From positions 22,744,369 to 22,808,368 of the forward strand of contig JAOWCC010001751.1 in assembly GCA_030867875.1 (NCBI GenBank): 64,000 nt of DNA. Reading direction: 5' to 3'. Numbering within the stretch: the stretch's first letter is position 1; each line of letters opens with the position of its first letter. The notes below the pieces were generated by a model, which worked only from the letters and a program-made list of their open reading frames with translations, did not search any database and had not been told where the DNA came from. This DNA is from Actinernus sp. WN-2022. Lineage: Eukaryota; Cnidaria; Anthozoa; Actiniaria; Actinernidae. Position numbers and translations under genes: made by a program. Below are positions 20,301-29,365 of this stretch, in pieces.

Positions 20301-23300
20301 TATGATAATAAAAAAGATGCGGGGAGTTATGGGTCTCATGACGTAAGTGAAGGAAGAGAGTCTGTTTCAGTTGTCAAAATTTGCAAAGAGTAATCAGAGT
20401 AGTTGGATGTGGCTGAATTTCAGGAGTTTTAGACACTATTAAAGGCTTTTTCCACGGAGCGATCGCAAACAGAGACCATATGTTTACTAACTGAGTGCAC
20501 TACCTCACTCGTCCCCGGTTTTTGTAACAGGTATAATAGCGGCGCTTTGTCATCAGAATCGGATATATAATCGCTCATAAAAAATCAAGGATTAACGCAA
20601 ATTAATTTTTTTCGCAGAATTACTCAAAATTACCTTCTCTTTTCGAAAAAAATAATAAATAAATTGGGGTTAAGGGGCACTTTAATATTAGCTAATTTCG
20701 TACAAACACACTTTTTTTTCTTTCCCATACCAAAAGAGATAAGAACAAAGATAAGATCGCTGAAGTGCAAACAAACGAACATTCGCAGTCCTGTGTATCT
20801 ATTATACTCTTCAAATTAGTTAGTAACGAAAACTAGAGTTACTAACGACAGGAATTGCTCAGCAGATACCTAAACTGTCCTTGACCGCTAAACGACTAAG
20901 CACTAATCAAACATTGAGCTGAGAATTTGGGGTGGTTCTTGGTGTAGCAGATTCATTGTTTCTGGGGTTAGGGTTCTTTGTATTTCAGGGTATTGTTTTG
21001 CTTTAGAAGTCAATAGTTTTCTTTGTTTTACGTCATGTGGTGATCTGTAACACCAAGAAACCCCCAGAATTTGTCACACTTTGAGGGTGGCTTTGAAGGT
21101 TCTGGATTCGGAATCCATATTGAAAACCTCGCATTTTTCTCTCTCTTCATTTTTCTCTTCTTGTTTACCTGTGAATCCTGGAACCCTAGCCCTAAAACCT
21201 CGTCTTTTACCTGGAAACTTGTTTCGAAGTGGTTTGTGTTAGATATATTTCTTTCGACGCCATCTTGGATTAAGCGCGCAAAGACTCCTGGGGTCTCTAA
21301 CATGGAAAGAGCAGCTATAAATCAACAATTTTGGAAAGTTAATAGTATGGAATTTATAGGCTTTTGTATGGGATTTTGCAGTCATGCGTACACCTAATTT
21401 GCATAATGTCAAAGTTAAAAGTTTAAGGAGACATAACTTTCCTCGAGGATGTTTATGTAAGTAAACTGTAGAAGTGAGAAAATGAAATGAGATTGCTCTG
21501 TGTAGTTACAGACGTTTTTGAATCTGAAAAACATCAAAACGAGGCTGTCCATGCATGACTGCAAAATCCCATACAAAATTCTATAAATCCCATCCTTAAT
21601 ATATTTTCGGAATATCATCCTACACTATTAAAACTTTCCAAAAATGTTGATTTATAAGTGCTCTTTGAGATGACAGTGGTTATTTGCATGTTAGAGATCC
21701 CAGTTTGCTGATATCGAAAATCATTACGTGTGAAAGGCCCATGTATTTACCCTGGGAGATTTTCTAACATAAAATAGATCCTTGGATCATTCTAAAATTA
21801 CAACGCTCGCCAACTGCCGATTTTTGGTTGCAAAACATGAATCTTCCTGGGGGCTTTAAAAATAGCAAACGTTCCTGCGGTAATACTAAACGTTGTTCTT
21901 CTTTGTAGAAAAGCAGCCTCTCTTCCTTCCCTTGTGAAACACAACTCTGTTCCTATTTTCAGAAAGTATTGTCGGCCTGAGACCTTAGATAACCAACGTT
22001 TTCGTTTGCAATTACCTCTTGTGATAGTTTAGTCTGTGTTTTTCTTATACCAGGAATATTCACTGACCCGTCCTGGGATTTTTTTTTGACTAGGAAATTT
22101 TCACTTTCCTGGAAATAATCTGTGATTACTTCTTCTTAGCTGGGAAAAATACACATAACCCCATTATCTTGAAAAGTGTCTTCGAATGTTTTCATTCTGG
22201 TTAAACAGAATAGCTTTTTATTTGTCAGCGGTTTTTAATATCGTCTAATTTGAACGATAACTGCACGAAATAATTACTACTGTTTGAATAATGTTCCATT
22301 GCAAGCTCCTGTCGAAAGCAAGTCGGAGTGATCTCCAGGGGAAACCACCACTGTATTAACCCTTTCACTACTGGACGCGTTTAATTGGGCTCAATTGGTG
22401 AAATGCAGAGTGCTAACTCAACCCTCCCCCCTCCGTTCCAGTTTGGCTAGTCCGGGGTAGTTAAATACTGCTGACTTTTTAAACGAAGGGCTCAAACGTT
22501 CCCCATGATGCCATTCGGCAGAACTCGACGGACTCTGGACAAATAAGCCACTGTAAGAGAGCTAGAGGACATCATTAAGTCTGATGACGGCTTAAAAGTA
22601 CTTAGTTTGCTTTTAGTAGGCCTTGTGAGGGGTTTCACAGGATTTTTCTGTTGTGTTTCTGCTTTGAGACACATGAAATAATTCTTTACTGAAATCCTTG
22701 AAATCCTGCAGTTGGTTGTCTTTTTCCCCTGCTCAACCTATTAGGATGTGTTTTTGTCACTTTAAAGCATCGGCTTGAGTCCAAATCACCGCTCTTGGTT
22801 ATAGGGGTAAAAGACTTCTAAAAAAAAACTACAGGAGTCCCAGAGGGGGGGTCCCCCTTGTGGTTTTTTTTGTTGACTACCCAGCATGCAATTGGAGGTG
22901 GGAGCAGGAAAATGTGGTCGAGTAAAATGCAGTGTAAACATCGGTGTGGTTCACAGTCGCTCTCGCTTTGAAGTTATTCATCCCTTGAAATAATATCGCA
23001 ACATCGTATTGCCAGCATGTCAAGGTTTGATGCAATAATTTTCTCCAGGTACATGCTTCATATTGGCCGGTTACGGCCGGTTCAGGAGCGAAAGGGTTGA
23101 CCGTTTTATTTTTCCACACTGCACAAGTATCCTTCATTGCTACTGCAGTTTAAAGGTAATAGAGAACACCGCTTGCTGTAAACTGTTTGTTTTTCAAAAA
23201 GATGATGAAAATAAGGTTACAATATCACAGCTTTAGCTCCCATTCCTTGTGCATGCGCTGTCGTAGAGGTATGTGCCACGACAACACACAGCAATTTATG

Positions 23301-26300
23301 TCCTTTCTTCATTCATAGATGTAAACCGAAAATGAAAATGCCAACTGAATTCCACAAATACCAAGCTACCAATGTCCTTCCGTTTCAGTATGCAATAAAA
23401 ACTATAAAAAGAAAAGTATATTTTTGGAAAATAATCGAGCCATTGATTTGAGATAACTGTCAGATTAAAACTAAATTTACGAACTGACTAGAAGAATGCT
23501 AACTGAATTCCACGGATACTTAGCTGTCGATGCCTTTCCGTTTTAGCAAGAGTGATTAACGTTCCATTTCCAGTTCCAGTATGTGACATTGTGCTACTGC
23601 GCTGTCAATCCGAAATAATAAACTTCTCGTGATGCAAGCGGGAAAAATAACGACTCATTGCCAAAGTATGCTTCCCAGGTATACTGGAGAAAATGTGAAA
23701 CCAATAGTGAAGAAGGATGGCAAAATAATAACGACTCCTGCTTACAAAATACTACTACTACTAATAATATTTTATTTGTTAAAGAAGGCTGATTATTATG
23801 GCGGCTTAAAGCTGATGTAGGCATGCGATGTCGTTTAGTTGAGTGAGAGCAAAATAACTGTGGTTTACATTGTAATAAAGTACTACTCCATCCTTTTTCA
23901 TTAGTTATCTTTTTGAACAGAAAATTCCCTTTACAGCTTAAAATCAAAATATTGTTGACGGCGTTTTGGAGATGCCATAAATAATATGAACAATGGCCTT
24001 AGCCGGCGAAAACAGCCGTCTCTGCCCACAAACAGTAAAGCCTAAAAGTGGTTTTCACACATTGGTCCATACGTTGGATCCTTATGGTCTCGCCTTTCCC
24101 TATACTGTAAGCGGCGCGGTTAGAAAGCCAATACCTGTGTCTTTTCATAATGTATTGTTAATGCAGGCGAGCCGAGCCTTGTCATTTTAAGCTTGGAAAA
24201 TGATAGGCTTTGCTCGACGAGAACTCACTAATACACTATGAATAGAAACTGAATTTTAACGGTTTTACTAAATACTACATGGTCATATAAATGCAAAGTG
24301 AGATGTAAAGGAGAGATATTTCGTTGAGAATTATACTTTTGGAAAAAAGTACATTGAAAAAAAGTGCACATCAGTATAATCATTATTGTTATTAGGATTT
24401 TATTTTCATATGGAATATAATGTATTTTTTACATCGTATGTCTTGCTCAGTGTAAAATAAACATATTGCAATTTAAAAATTGGCATTTTGGCCGAGACCC
24501 ATATGAAAATGTCATTAATAGTAGAACAACTAAGGTACAAATACTACTTCAAAAAGTTAACGAAGGAAAATAATATTTCTTTGCATGGAAACTCAAAAAG
24601 ATTTAATCTTTTCCATAGGCTATAACAATTGTAAGTCGACAAAAGTTTTATCTTTTGAGACAAACGTTATAAAGTCAATGATTAAAATAGTGTTTTCTGT
24701 TATTAGATTACAAAATTATTCAAAAAGAACTTTAGAAGTGAACTAAATATCAATTTATTTTTCATGCCGTTCCTGTTATTTCTCAGTTTTTTTTCTTGCT
24801 TTTTCCAGGCTTTTTAGGTTGACCTTTTGTCGAGTATATCCTGTGAAAGTTAAGGTTAAAATTGGCATCAAATTCTCACAACAGACTGAGAAAGATGCGT
24901 GGATGGAACCAGTGCAGTACAGTAAGATTGGCATAAATAGGATGGGATTAAATGGGCGCTGCCAACCCACAAATGTTAAACTTTCTCATGACAAAAGACA
25001 AAAATAACTACTCAGACTAGCAGAGTATGTTTTCTAGGTAGACTGGAGAAATTGTTGGTAAACTCAGTCCACTGCAAGTTTCTAGAATCAGCTTTTGTAA
25101 TCTTTGCCATCTCCTATCGAAAAAGTTTGAAAAACATATGAGGACATTCCCATGTTATATCGATTTACAGTTTCCGGCCCTTTAATCATTTCAACTTCAA
25201 CTTCAAATATATTTTCAGGCAGCACTGAATGCATATGCAACGTACGTGTCAAAATTGGCCAGTAATTACTTAGTCCACTCAGTTTACAGCCTTTAAAAAT
25301 ATCTCTCAGTTCCAGGTTAAGAAAATATTAGTAAATTCCATCAGCAGCAACAACGAGGTCTTTAAAAAGGATCTCATCTGTAACATATTTCATAACTTTC
25401 TCTAAATGACAAAATGGTTACTCTATTATCAATTATTTAAGGTCTCAAATTAATTAGTTGTGCTCAGCTAGTTGTTATGGTAGTTCGGTTTTCCTAACGT
25501 TCAATGCGTGTCTGATAGTTCCTGTTTATTTTGACCAATGACTGACATCCAATTCAAAAGCCAATTCATTATGTATGTGTTTCCTGTGATAGTATTTAAC
25601 CAGGTTGAGAATTCTAATGAGAAAAACAAGCTTGAAATTAATACTACTGGAAAAAGAATTACACGAGCATGTAAGAAAGCTATATACATCGTACCATTCA
25701 TTCCGGCCCCAGGCTTGGAACTGGTAGATAAAATGGATAACTAGTTCCTGTAAAAACGTCTGACGAATAGTAGAAGGGCTAGCGCTCGAAACGTCAGCTG
25801 CTACTCCGACTTTTCACGGCGGTTTATTTAGCATACCTTAATTAATGGCTCTTAGCTGATAATACCAATGTTAGAATTGGAAGCTTTGTTTAGTCAGAAA
25901 GTACGTATAACCAAATGTAATGGTTGACCTTTAGCAAAGATGAATCCGCGCCAAGCATATTATGAATTTATATGCTCTCATAGTTCTGCCCACCTCACGC
26001 GCCGCCGATAAAAGAAGTACGGTATGTTCAAGTATCGTCTGCGATTGAATGTGTCGTTATTGACTAATATTTACACGATTATAAACAATGGTGATGATGC
26101 CACTATCAAAATCAGAGAGACTATTCGTTCGATTTCTCCTCACCGAGATCTTCTGTCGTTATGTGCGTATGGAGTGGATTAATTCGAGGTTTTGTATCAC
26201 AGGCCAGGAAATTTGGGTTATAGCTGAATAAGACGTGACCCACATGCATTTGTAGTTTATAAATCCGATAAGGCCAATGATAAAACGCAAGCCAGATAAG

Positions 26301-26771
26301 CTCCCAGATAAACTCGTCAGAACGTCTTGAATGCGGCCTGCTCAGGAGACTAAATTCAAGGTCTGAAACTTGGTTAAACATCAGATCATTCGCATCTTCT
26401 AATTTCATTCGTGTTTAAGTAGAGTACAGTATTAAAACTCGAATAGTCAGCGGCTGAAAGGACCCGGGTAAACATGAATCACGGCATGGATTGTTCTCCG
26501 ACAATCTTTCTACAATTCGCTGAAACGTTTCGTCTCTAGATAACTCATAACTTAGATCAGAACCCCACTTACTTTAATAATATTATCGCATCGTAACCGC
26601 TTCGTCTTACAAGCGTATCATATATAGTTCAGTAAGAGAATATAGGTGCCTATTTCACTTCTAGACACCCAGCTCCCGCAGTTTGTCTCAAATTAGCTTA
26701 CCTTCTGTAAAACAAACGCAGAAGATGTAAATGACTAAGACAGCGAGGGGAAGTATCTGTTTGCTAGCCAT
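5158..26771 (-). CDS. FBLN1-like: Fibulin-like extracellular-matrix gene, nine exons visible, 3' end outside window
   Basis: Exons, 5' to 3': 26771-26702, 18824-18623, 16910-16732, 13669-13490, 12397-12248, 10579-10457, 9726-9592, 6443-6318, 5292-5158, then a donor. Phases join cleanly (1, 2, then 1 throughout), and no stop interrupts the roughly 433 codons. The product has a signal peptide, two anaphylatoxin-like modules with CC...C...CC patterns, a Thr/Pro-rich linker with an EGF lacking the calcium motif, and five EGF modules that open with D-x-(D/N)-E-C, the calcium-binding form. This order is that of fibulin-1/2, secreted glycoproteins of basement membrane and elastic or collagen matrices. 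The fibulin C-terminal domain is absent from the window. If the gene is whole, the Polinton-like element at 1-4200 is in a downstream intron. Introns are large and packed with repeats. Confidence 0.85.
5500..5740 (+). repeat. Single-copy member of the repeat that forms the 77-bp array at 19.3 kb
   Basis: Starts TTAAAGGGGCTATGTCATGG, includes ggttggtggctgttaa, and ends with the same tail as 19945-20070 (caatgcttgattgaaa, tttgcatatttg, atcccacatg). Here the 77-bp unit is present once. Confidence 0.7.
6318..6443 (-). CDS. FBLN1-like: Fibulin-like gene exon 8: calcium-binding EGF
   Basis: A 42-codon phase 1-1 exon opening DIDEC, with RCINTDGSYRC and six cysteines. Donor gtgagc, acceptor ttag. 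Confidence 0.85.
   Translation of the reverse strand: MLTSVVQDKRNAQDQRDVSTPTDRIVVFHAPAALGRKMTSV
6444..7690. other. Intron with G-run, TTATG microsatellite and probable retroelement tail
   Basis: A run of about 20 G begins near 6719, followed by more G-tracts to 6770. Near 6945 the sequence aataaaaaaatatg leads into (ttatg)n at 6959-6983, the form of a non-LTR 3' end. The remaining stretch, 6990-7690, holds nothing I can name. Confidence 0.45.
7730..8350 (+). mobile_element. Dispersed repeat sharing its core with the nested element at 46.5 kb
   Basis: The stretch 7965-8130 is a close reverse complement of 46590-46790 (shared words: gttttagcagtttgaaccgtg, cgcgggaaac, gcgattacgttg, as read on the plus strand here). 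Flanks contain accatattgg and aacatggcgg words typical of inverted-repeat elements. Ends were not resolved. Confidence 0.5.
8525..9450. repeat. 52-bp satellite array in a fibulin intron, split by a foldback element
   Basis: The unit contains ctcgttggtgattggctaga, then aattaagaagccatctta and atgccgaagtaa, and repeats about every 52 bp. Two units lie before 8634 and about eight after 9040. Each unit carries gattggct, an inverted CCAAT box. 8879-9040 between the foldback and the main block is unrelated sequence. Confidence 0.85.
8634..8878. mobile_element. Young foldback element, 84-bp near-perfect inverted arms
   Basis: Left arm 8634-8717 and right arm 8795-8878 are inverted copies with one mismatch in 84 by my reading. 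The loop is about 77 bp with no gene. It interrupts the 52-bp satellite, so it is younger than the array. Confidence 0.85.
9592..9726 (-). CDS. FBLN1-like: Fibulin-like gene exon 7: calcium-binding EGF
   Basis: A 45-codon phase 1-1 exon opening DKDEC. Six cysteines, NTAGHYTCS and a fibulin-type spaced C4-C5 loop (SFPDS). Donor gtaaga. It lies about 140 bp beyond the end of the 52-bp satellite in the next intron. Confidence 0.85.
9770..9905 (+). mobile_element. TTAA-ended dispersed repeat, copy 2
   Basis: TTAA followed by AGGGGCACTGTCAATC marks the left end; catgtgaatgtcctgatatg in the middle matches 4267-4363 inverted. The 9905-10456 remainder of the intron is anonymous AT-rich DNA. Confidence 0.55.
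10457..10579 (-). CDS. FBLN1-like: Fibulin-like gene exon 6: calcium-binding EGF
   Basis: A 41-codon phase 1-1 exon opening DIDEC, with six cysteines and NNKGSYRCLCTRGF as the consensus end of a cbEGF. Donor gttagt. Confidence 0.85.
10915..11238. repeat. Large imperfect inverted repeat in intron (foldback-like)
   Basis: Outer arms gactggg...gagtgtgtaaatttaa (10918) and ttaaatttgcacactcgatcccagtc (11206) pair. Inner arms include tatgtttaacc and aagaactgaatag (10998-11053) against ctattcagttctta and ggtaaacata (11090-11140). A partial third arm, gactcaggaccgagtgtaaa, lies at 11758. Confidence 0.6.
11820..12056 (-). mobile_element. tRNA-derived SINE, copy 1
   Basis: On the minus strand the head starts ATGGGTGGCGCAGTGTGTTA near 12055 (A-box-like) and has gagttcgagtc (B-box-like) near 12000. 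A body with ctccgggttctccggtttcc follows. This is the structure of an RNA polymerase III retroposon. Confidence 0.7.
12057..12190 (-). mobile_element. tRNA-derived SINE, copy 2, head-to-tail with copy 1
   Basis: The minus-strand head ATGGGTGGCGCAGCGTATAA starts at 12190 and the B-box-like gtgttcgaatccc lies at 12132-12144. The body ends with tctccgggttctccggtttt directly at the head of the next copy, so the two are a tandem pair. It stops 58 bp from exon 5 of the fibulin-like gene. Confidence 0.7.
12248..12397 (-). CDS. FBLN1-like: Fibulin-like gene exon 5: calcium-binding EGF
   Basis: A 50-codon phase 1-1 exon opening DVNEC, with TRCINTAGSYRC in the middle and ending in GYEIANGVC. The loop between cysteines 4 and 5 is long (PLGDPSAAPA), which is unusual for EGF modules. 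Donor gtaaga. Confidence 0.85.
13190..13430 (+). mobile_element. MITE family GGGCCTTTTGCAG, diverged copy
   Basis: Matches 43902-44190 and 46271-46904: acatgctgatatatcactt, acgaatgaatcgagctcgt, gaaagatcgattggaggt and taaataaatgaagtca in the same order. Terminal GGGCC is eroded. Confidence 0.6.
13490..13669 (-). CDS. FBLN1-like: Fibulin-like gene exon 4: Thr/Pro linker and EGF module
   Basis: A symmetric phase 1-1 exon of 60 codons. It opens with a Thr/Pro/Val-rich linker (TVTLPPPITLPIKVP), then six cysteines: CAKNVCHHIC, CYCNNGYSL and a final C. There is no D-x-D-E-C opening, as in the first EGF of fibulin-1, which also follows the ANATO block. The end has two possible donors, gtaggt at 13489 and gtaact four bases later; the first keeps phase. 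Confidence 0.8.
13889..13963. repeat. Perfect-stem hairpin, about 33-bp arms
   Basis: gccacagtgtctataaatcg followed by gatata pairs with its inverse ending tatagacactgtggc; the centre is actaatgtttttattcattagt. It is probably a small inverted-repeat element, since the flanks repeat cagtgtct and acactgatg. Confidence 0.7.
14128..14340 (-). mobile_element. 3' end of a non-LTR retroelement, minus orientation
   Basis: Read on the minus strand, a stretch ending in AATAAAGTATCTATCTATC is a polyadenylation-like signal followed by a GATA-type simple tail, the usual 3' end of CR1-like LINEs. A (taa)n run at 14311-14334 lies inside. Confidence 0.45.
14676..14875. repeat. GATA/GGAT microsatellite
   Basis: Long imperfect runs of gata, atat and ggat. 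The apparent open frame across it on the minus strand (repeated YLSIYLSI) is an artefact of the tetranucleotide. Confidence 0.9.
14882..16480. other. Intron sequence, one hairpin, no gene
   Basis: A hairpin at 15818-15915 pairs ggattcaaagcgaggc with gcctcgctttgaatcc. An open frame on the minus strand at 15809-16228 crosses it and has no recognisable domain. The rest I cannot name. Confidence 0.4.
16480..16727 (+). mobile_element. 3' end of a LINE (end of reverse transcriptase frame, 3' UTR, ATT tail)
   Basis: 16499-16540 reads QFKSLLKTHLFNV then a stop, the usual last residues of a cnidarian-type LINE ORF2. A short AT-rich 3' UTR and an (att)n tail at about 16707-16726 follow. The tail ends 4 bp from the exon 3 donor of the fibulin-like gene. 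Confidence 0.65.
16732..16910 (-). CDS. FBLN1-like: Fibulin-like gene exon 3: anaphylatoxin-like module 2
   Basis: Enters in phase 2 and leaves in phase 1 at the donor gtgagt. It contains YLECCDCCHLGLKARIVGTNC and, near the end, NPCASAFYVCCS, the second half of an ANATO module. The frame taken from exon 2 is the only one without stops and with this cysteine pattern. A LINE tail lies directly after the donor. Confidence 0.8.
17150..17192. repeat. Short perfect hairpin in intron
   Basis: cgatattggtgaa...ttcaccaatatcg, 13-bp or longer arms. Similar words (acaattattc, ggtgaatatt) recur near 17805-17845, so it may be the arm of an older element. Confidence 0.6.
17975..18470. mobile_element. Inverted-repeat element enclosing a GGGCC-family MITE copy
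   Basis: Arms ccgttttcgttgaagtt...tcaagtcttgtctgtaaaat (17992-18051) and their inverse (18413-18466). Inside, 18118-18372 is an inverted copy of the GGGCCTTTTGCAG family (tgggccctttgcag, atcgattgtcgatctttc, ccatggcaacg). This is a nested insertion. Confidence 0.65.
18475..18621. repeat. 21-bp tandem array, seven units, each carrying a 5' splice-site sequence
   Basis: Seven units of ctgatcaactgagtgtactta, abutting exon 2 of the fibulin-like gene. On the gene's strand each junction reads tcaGTAAGTAC, a good 5' splice site; the sixth unit has GTAACT instead. The exon's own donor is the terminal member. The minus-strand open frame here (repeated YTQLISK) is a shadow of the array. Confidence 0.9.
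18623..18824 (-). CDS. FBLN1-like: Fibulin-like gene exon 2: anaphylatoxin-like module 1
   Basis: Acceptor ag at 18825-18826, phase 1 in. The cysteine order is CC (after EWAPR), C after GNPHV, C in NRMICRR, CC in ERVCCL, and a last C in KLSCEHG, the pattern of an ANATO module. The exon ends at GCGTT (phase 2) before gtaagt. Reading one codon further meets TAA, so the donor choice is forced. The donor is the first unit of a 21-bp tandem array. Confidence 0.8.
19255..19940 (+). repeat. 77-bp minisatellite, about nine units
   Basis: Units start GTTAAAGGGGCTATGTCATG at 19318, 19396, 19473, 19550, 19627, 19705, 19782 and 19859, with a partial first unit and the flanking tail of the same family to about 20070. 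Each has attggtggctgttaatt. Because 77 is not a multiple of three, the array opens overlapping frames in all phases; these are not genes. Confidence 0.9.
20152..20681. mobile_element. 530-bp non-autonomous DNA transposon, TTAA target site
   Basis: Flanked by TTAA on both sides (20148-20151, 20682-20685). Long inverted termini begin AGTGCCC and contain cccatttttttcgaaaagag and ggtaattttaagtaattctg. No gene inside. TTAA duplications with purine-purine ends fit the Kolobok class better than piggyBac. Confidence 0.8.
21310..21665. mobile_element. Foldback element
   Basis: Left arm ataaatcaacaattttggaa, then tgtatgggattttgcagtca (21316-21385), pairs with tgactgcaaaatcccataca and ccaaaaatgttgatttat (21558-21656). 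No coding frame is credible inside. Confidence 0.65.
22358..23098. mobile_element. Inverted-repeat element with AACCCTTTC termini
   Basis: Left end AACCCTTTCACTACTGGAC, right end inverted AACCCTTTCGCTCCTGAAC. About 741 bp, with no gene recognised inside. No clear target duplication. Confidence 0.5.
23100..25095. other. AT-rich intron, no gene recognised
   Basis: A diverged direct repeat is present: aactgaattccacaaatacc (23343) and aactgaattccacggatact (23501), each followed by a cctttccgttt-like stretch. Otherwise anonymous. Confidence 0.4.
25098..25170 (+). mobile_element. TTAA-ended dispersed repeat, copy 3, diverged
   Basis: Matches 4267-4363 in the same orientation (ctatcgaaaaagtttgaaaa, gaggacattcccatg). 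Confidence 0.5.
25748..25850 (+). ncRNA. Hammerhead-ribozyme-like core of a Penelope-type element relic
   Basis: ctgacga (hammerhead CUGANGA box) is followed by gggctagcgctc, which folds as a 4-bp stem, and then gaaac (GAAA box). The phrase gggctagcgctcgaaacgtc is a form I associate with Penelope-like element ends. An extra run (atagtaga) between the first box and the stem makes this a degenerate version. Confidence 0.35.
26702..26771 (-). CDS. FBLN1-like: Fibulin-like gene exon 1: signal peptide
   Basis: ATG at 26769-26771 gives 23 codons: MASKQ, then a hydrophobic core ILPLAVLVIYIFCVCF, then TE, and a split codon. The exon ends in G before the donor gtaagc (phase 1), which completes as GAA with the first bases of exon 2. 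This is a standard cleavable signal peptide. Confidence 0.75.
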
Positions 26772-27000
26772 ACTGGTATCTCTTGTAGAATCACCTAGTG
26801 AAACACCTTGAGTGTCAAACAGGCCGCAACACTCGTTTTAAAGGACTCTCGGAACCTTCAGCGCATATACAATGGGATTCCTTCTGTTTTGTTATGAGAT
26901 CAGAAGTTTCAGTCAACATACCCGAATGGAAATATGATAGGCCCAATAAAAAAGAACGAAGCTGTCCACAGAAATTCGAGCCGGGGTTGGGTTAAAGGAG
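26772..27000 (-). promoter_or_regulatory. Presumed 5' region of the fibulin-like gene
   Basis: Directly upstream of the signal-peptide ATG. On the minus strand tttaaaa lies about 67 bp before the ATG and ttgtatatgc about 100 bp before it; either could be a TATA-like element. An unannotated 5' UTR exon cannot be excluded. Confidence 0.25.
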
Positions 27001-27946
27001 TGTCGCTTACGTCAAAGTGAACGCAGAGATATTTTATCCCTCCGTGAAATCATATGGTGAAATACGCGAGCGTTAATTCTTCCCAAGTTGTATGTATTTC
27101 TCTAACTCTGACAGATGTCATAACCTTGACTGATTAGGAGCACCATTTAGATTAGAAAAAGCGTAAGTTTTCGATTGGAAACGGGTTCGCGCAAAATTTC
27201 CAGTATTTAATAAGAATGTTCCTTCTTGAGTTCTTTATGGTCTATTGGTTTCTCGTCTGCACGCGGGCAGCTAGAAAGGTTGGGCTTCTTCATTAATTAC
27301 CGGATTTTCAATAATTTGTCGGTGAATTGTATAGGTGGAGCCTATTTAACCATCTGAAGTGATGCATTCAAAGGTTATCACTGATTGCTTCTGTTGCGCT
27401 GGATTGTGGAATATAGAGATCCGGAAGCTGATATATTATAAGTTCATGCGAGGAGTATTAAGCTGACCATTGCATAGCATTCAGTCGCGCAGCCGTTTTT
27501 TGCGGTGTGGCCATTGGACAGACATTGGACAGGATATAAGAAGATATAAGATTGCGTTGCTCAGTTTGGACGCCATAACTGATGTTCATCTGGTATTTTA
27601 CCATACATACCGCCACTCGGCAGTTCTTTAAAAATATTTAATGTGTCTGCATGCATCCGTAAGTCGTGTAAAACGCGAGTCAAAAAGCCGGACCAGTATA
27701 ATGACAGGACATCACTGATATCCTGTTCCACAGCTAACCTTAGTTTGTGATACTGACTGATATTTGCAAGTTTTCGATGGAAGTACGTATCACTACTACT
27801 GCTGTTAGGAAGTAGCATTGCCTTTTCTTTACTAAACATTTAGGACACGCACAAAACGACAGATTATCATAACATACATTGCCAGCGGTTTAAGTTTTCC
27901 CCCCAGCAAATTAAAGTGCTGAAAAAAAATTTCACTAGCTCATGAA

Positions 27947-28123
27947 TAGCCTCCTCCGCAGGCATCTCTAATTTTTGAAGAAATCAGATTATGGGCTCCC
28001 TGTGGCAGGTGAGATTGGAGCCTCCTGAGTGGCTCCTCTTCCCTCCCGGAGTCACAGGTAACCCAATTCACGATTTTTTAAATCTGATTTCTTCGAGAAT
28101 TACAGATGCCTGCGGAGGAAGCT
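27947..28123. mobile_element. 177-bp MITE with 10-bp target duplication
   Basis: Inverted ends around cctccgcaggcatct. It is flanked by AGCTCATGAA at 27937-27946 and 28124-28133. Long TSDs of 9-11 bp are typical of Mutator-like elements. Related but diverged sequences lie near 36005 and 39120. Confidence 0.75.
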
Positions 28124-28842
28124 AGCTCATGAACGCATCATATAATTTTATTATGTTCAGCAGATTGCGAGGAAATACTCGATCAATATAATATACTGGA
28201 TTCTGATTGGTCAATAACGAGTGCATAAAAACGTCATTATAAACAAAAATGTCGTATGAACTATTCGTGAGTATACGTGATCAGTATACTGTATGGTGAC
28301 TGAGTGATATTTTGAAAGTTCTCAAATTGAACTCGCCTAATTATAAAGGCTCGTACGGGTGCAATTATCAGAACTGTCAAAATATCACTCAGTGCTGGCA
28401 TAAATTACATAAGCACGAGCAGTTCATGCGATTTCCGATCCTCTACATTACTGACGACATTCATTTCAAGAAATCTCGTACAATTCTTTAGATAGATAGA
28501 TATATAGATAGATAGATATAGATAGATCGGGATAGAGAGAGAGAGAGCTAGAGAGAGAGAGAGAGAGCCGTTGTAGTCTCGTCCCAGGCTTCTACTCGGT
28601 CGTTTCGTCCCCAAAATGGTGGCAGTGGGGACAGAGCTGAATAAATAGGGCGCATGCAAGAGCTGATAAATTTTGCAGAAAAAAAACACAGTCTGTTGGC
28701 GGTAAATCTTTCGTGTTTGAAGGCAGCCCAAACTTAAACTACATTGTCTAAAATGTTGTTTCTCAGTTTCTGGAGGAAATGGTCTGACTATTTGAATCTT
28801 ATCTTTCCAGCAAAACTCTTCTTGTTAGCAGAAAACATCAAG

Positions 28843-29365
28843 GAGGGTCCACAATAGGTTTGGCGGGATGGCGGGATCGGGCTTATTTCGAGGGTGGGAT
28901 TCAGGATGCGAGCTAAAAACAGGAGTGGGACGCTGGATTTCAGGTACGAGCGGGAAGCGGGATTTCATGTTTTTGAGGGGACGGGAAGCGGGATACGGGA
29001 TTATAATTTCCACGTGACCGTGTGTTTAATGCAGATCAACTCTTCAAAACGAACAATCTTCGTCTTCCATATGTCAACAGCATGTCGCGCACCGTTTGTG
29101 TGACTTTGCGTGTTCGTCCAAGGGTCAGAAACATCATCAAATCGTGTTTAGTCTGTTTACTTGGCAGCTATCCGGATTTTAATGAAGGTGGGTATTTCAT
29201 GTTATCATTATTGCAATAATTAACGCAGAAAAAAAATTGTAGTTAAAAAAATAAGGGTGGGATCGGGATTTCAACGTAAAGAAGTCTAAAGAAGGGTGGG
29301 ATGGTGGGATTAAGAGAAAAAATGAGGTGGGAAAGCGGGATCTGAGGACCCTATTGTGGACCCTC
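28843..29365. mobile_element. GAGGG-ended element with 6-bp target duplication and internal GGGAT repeats
   Basis: Termini GAGGGTCCACAATAGG and the exact inverse. ATCAAG flanks both sides (28837-28842, 29366-29371). Both arms are filled with gggat/gcgggat repeats in the same direction. No transposase; 523 bp. Confidence 0.8.

Noticed and set aside
20152..20681. piggyBac assignment for the TTAA element
   Set aside because: The ends start AG, not the pyrimidine ends typical of piggyBac, so Kolobok-like is the better guess.
21028..21397. Frames of 91 and 108 codons on opposite strands
   Set aside because: They overlap the start of a foldback element and a dispersed repeat (ctcttcttgtttac...acctggaaac, also at 45200).
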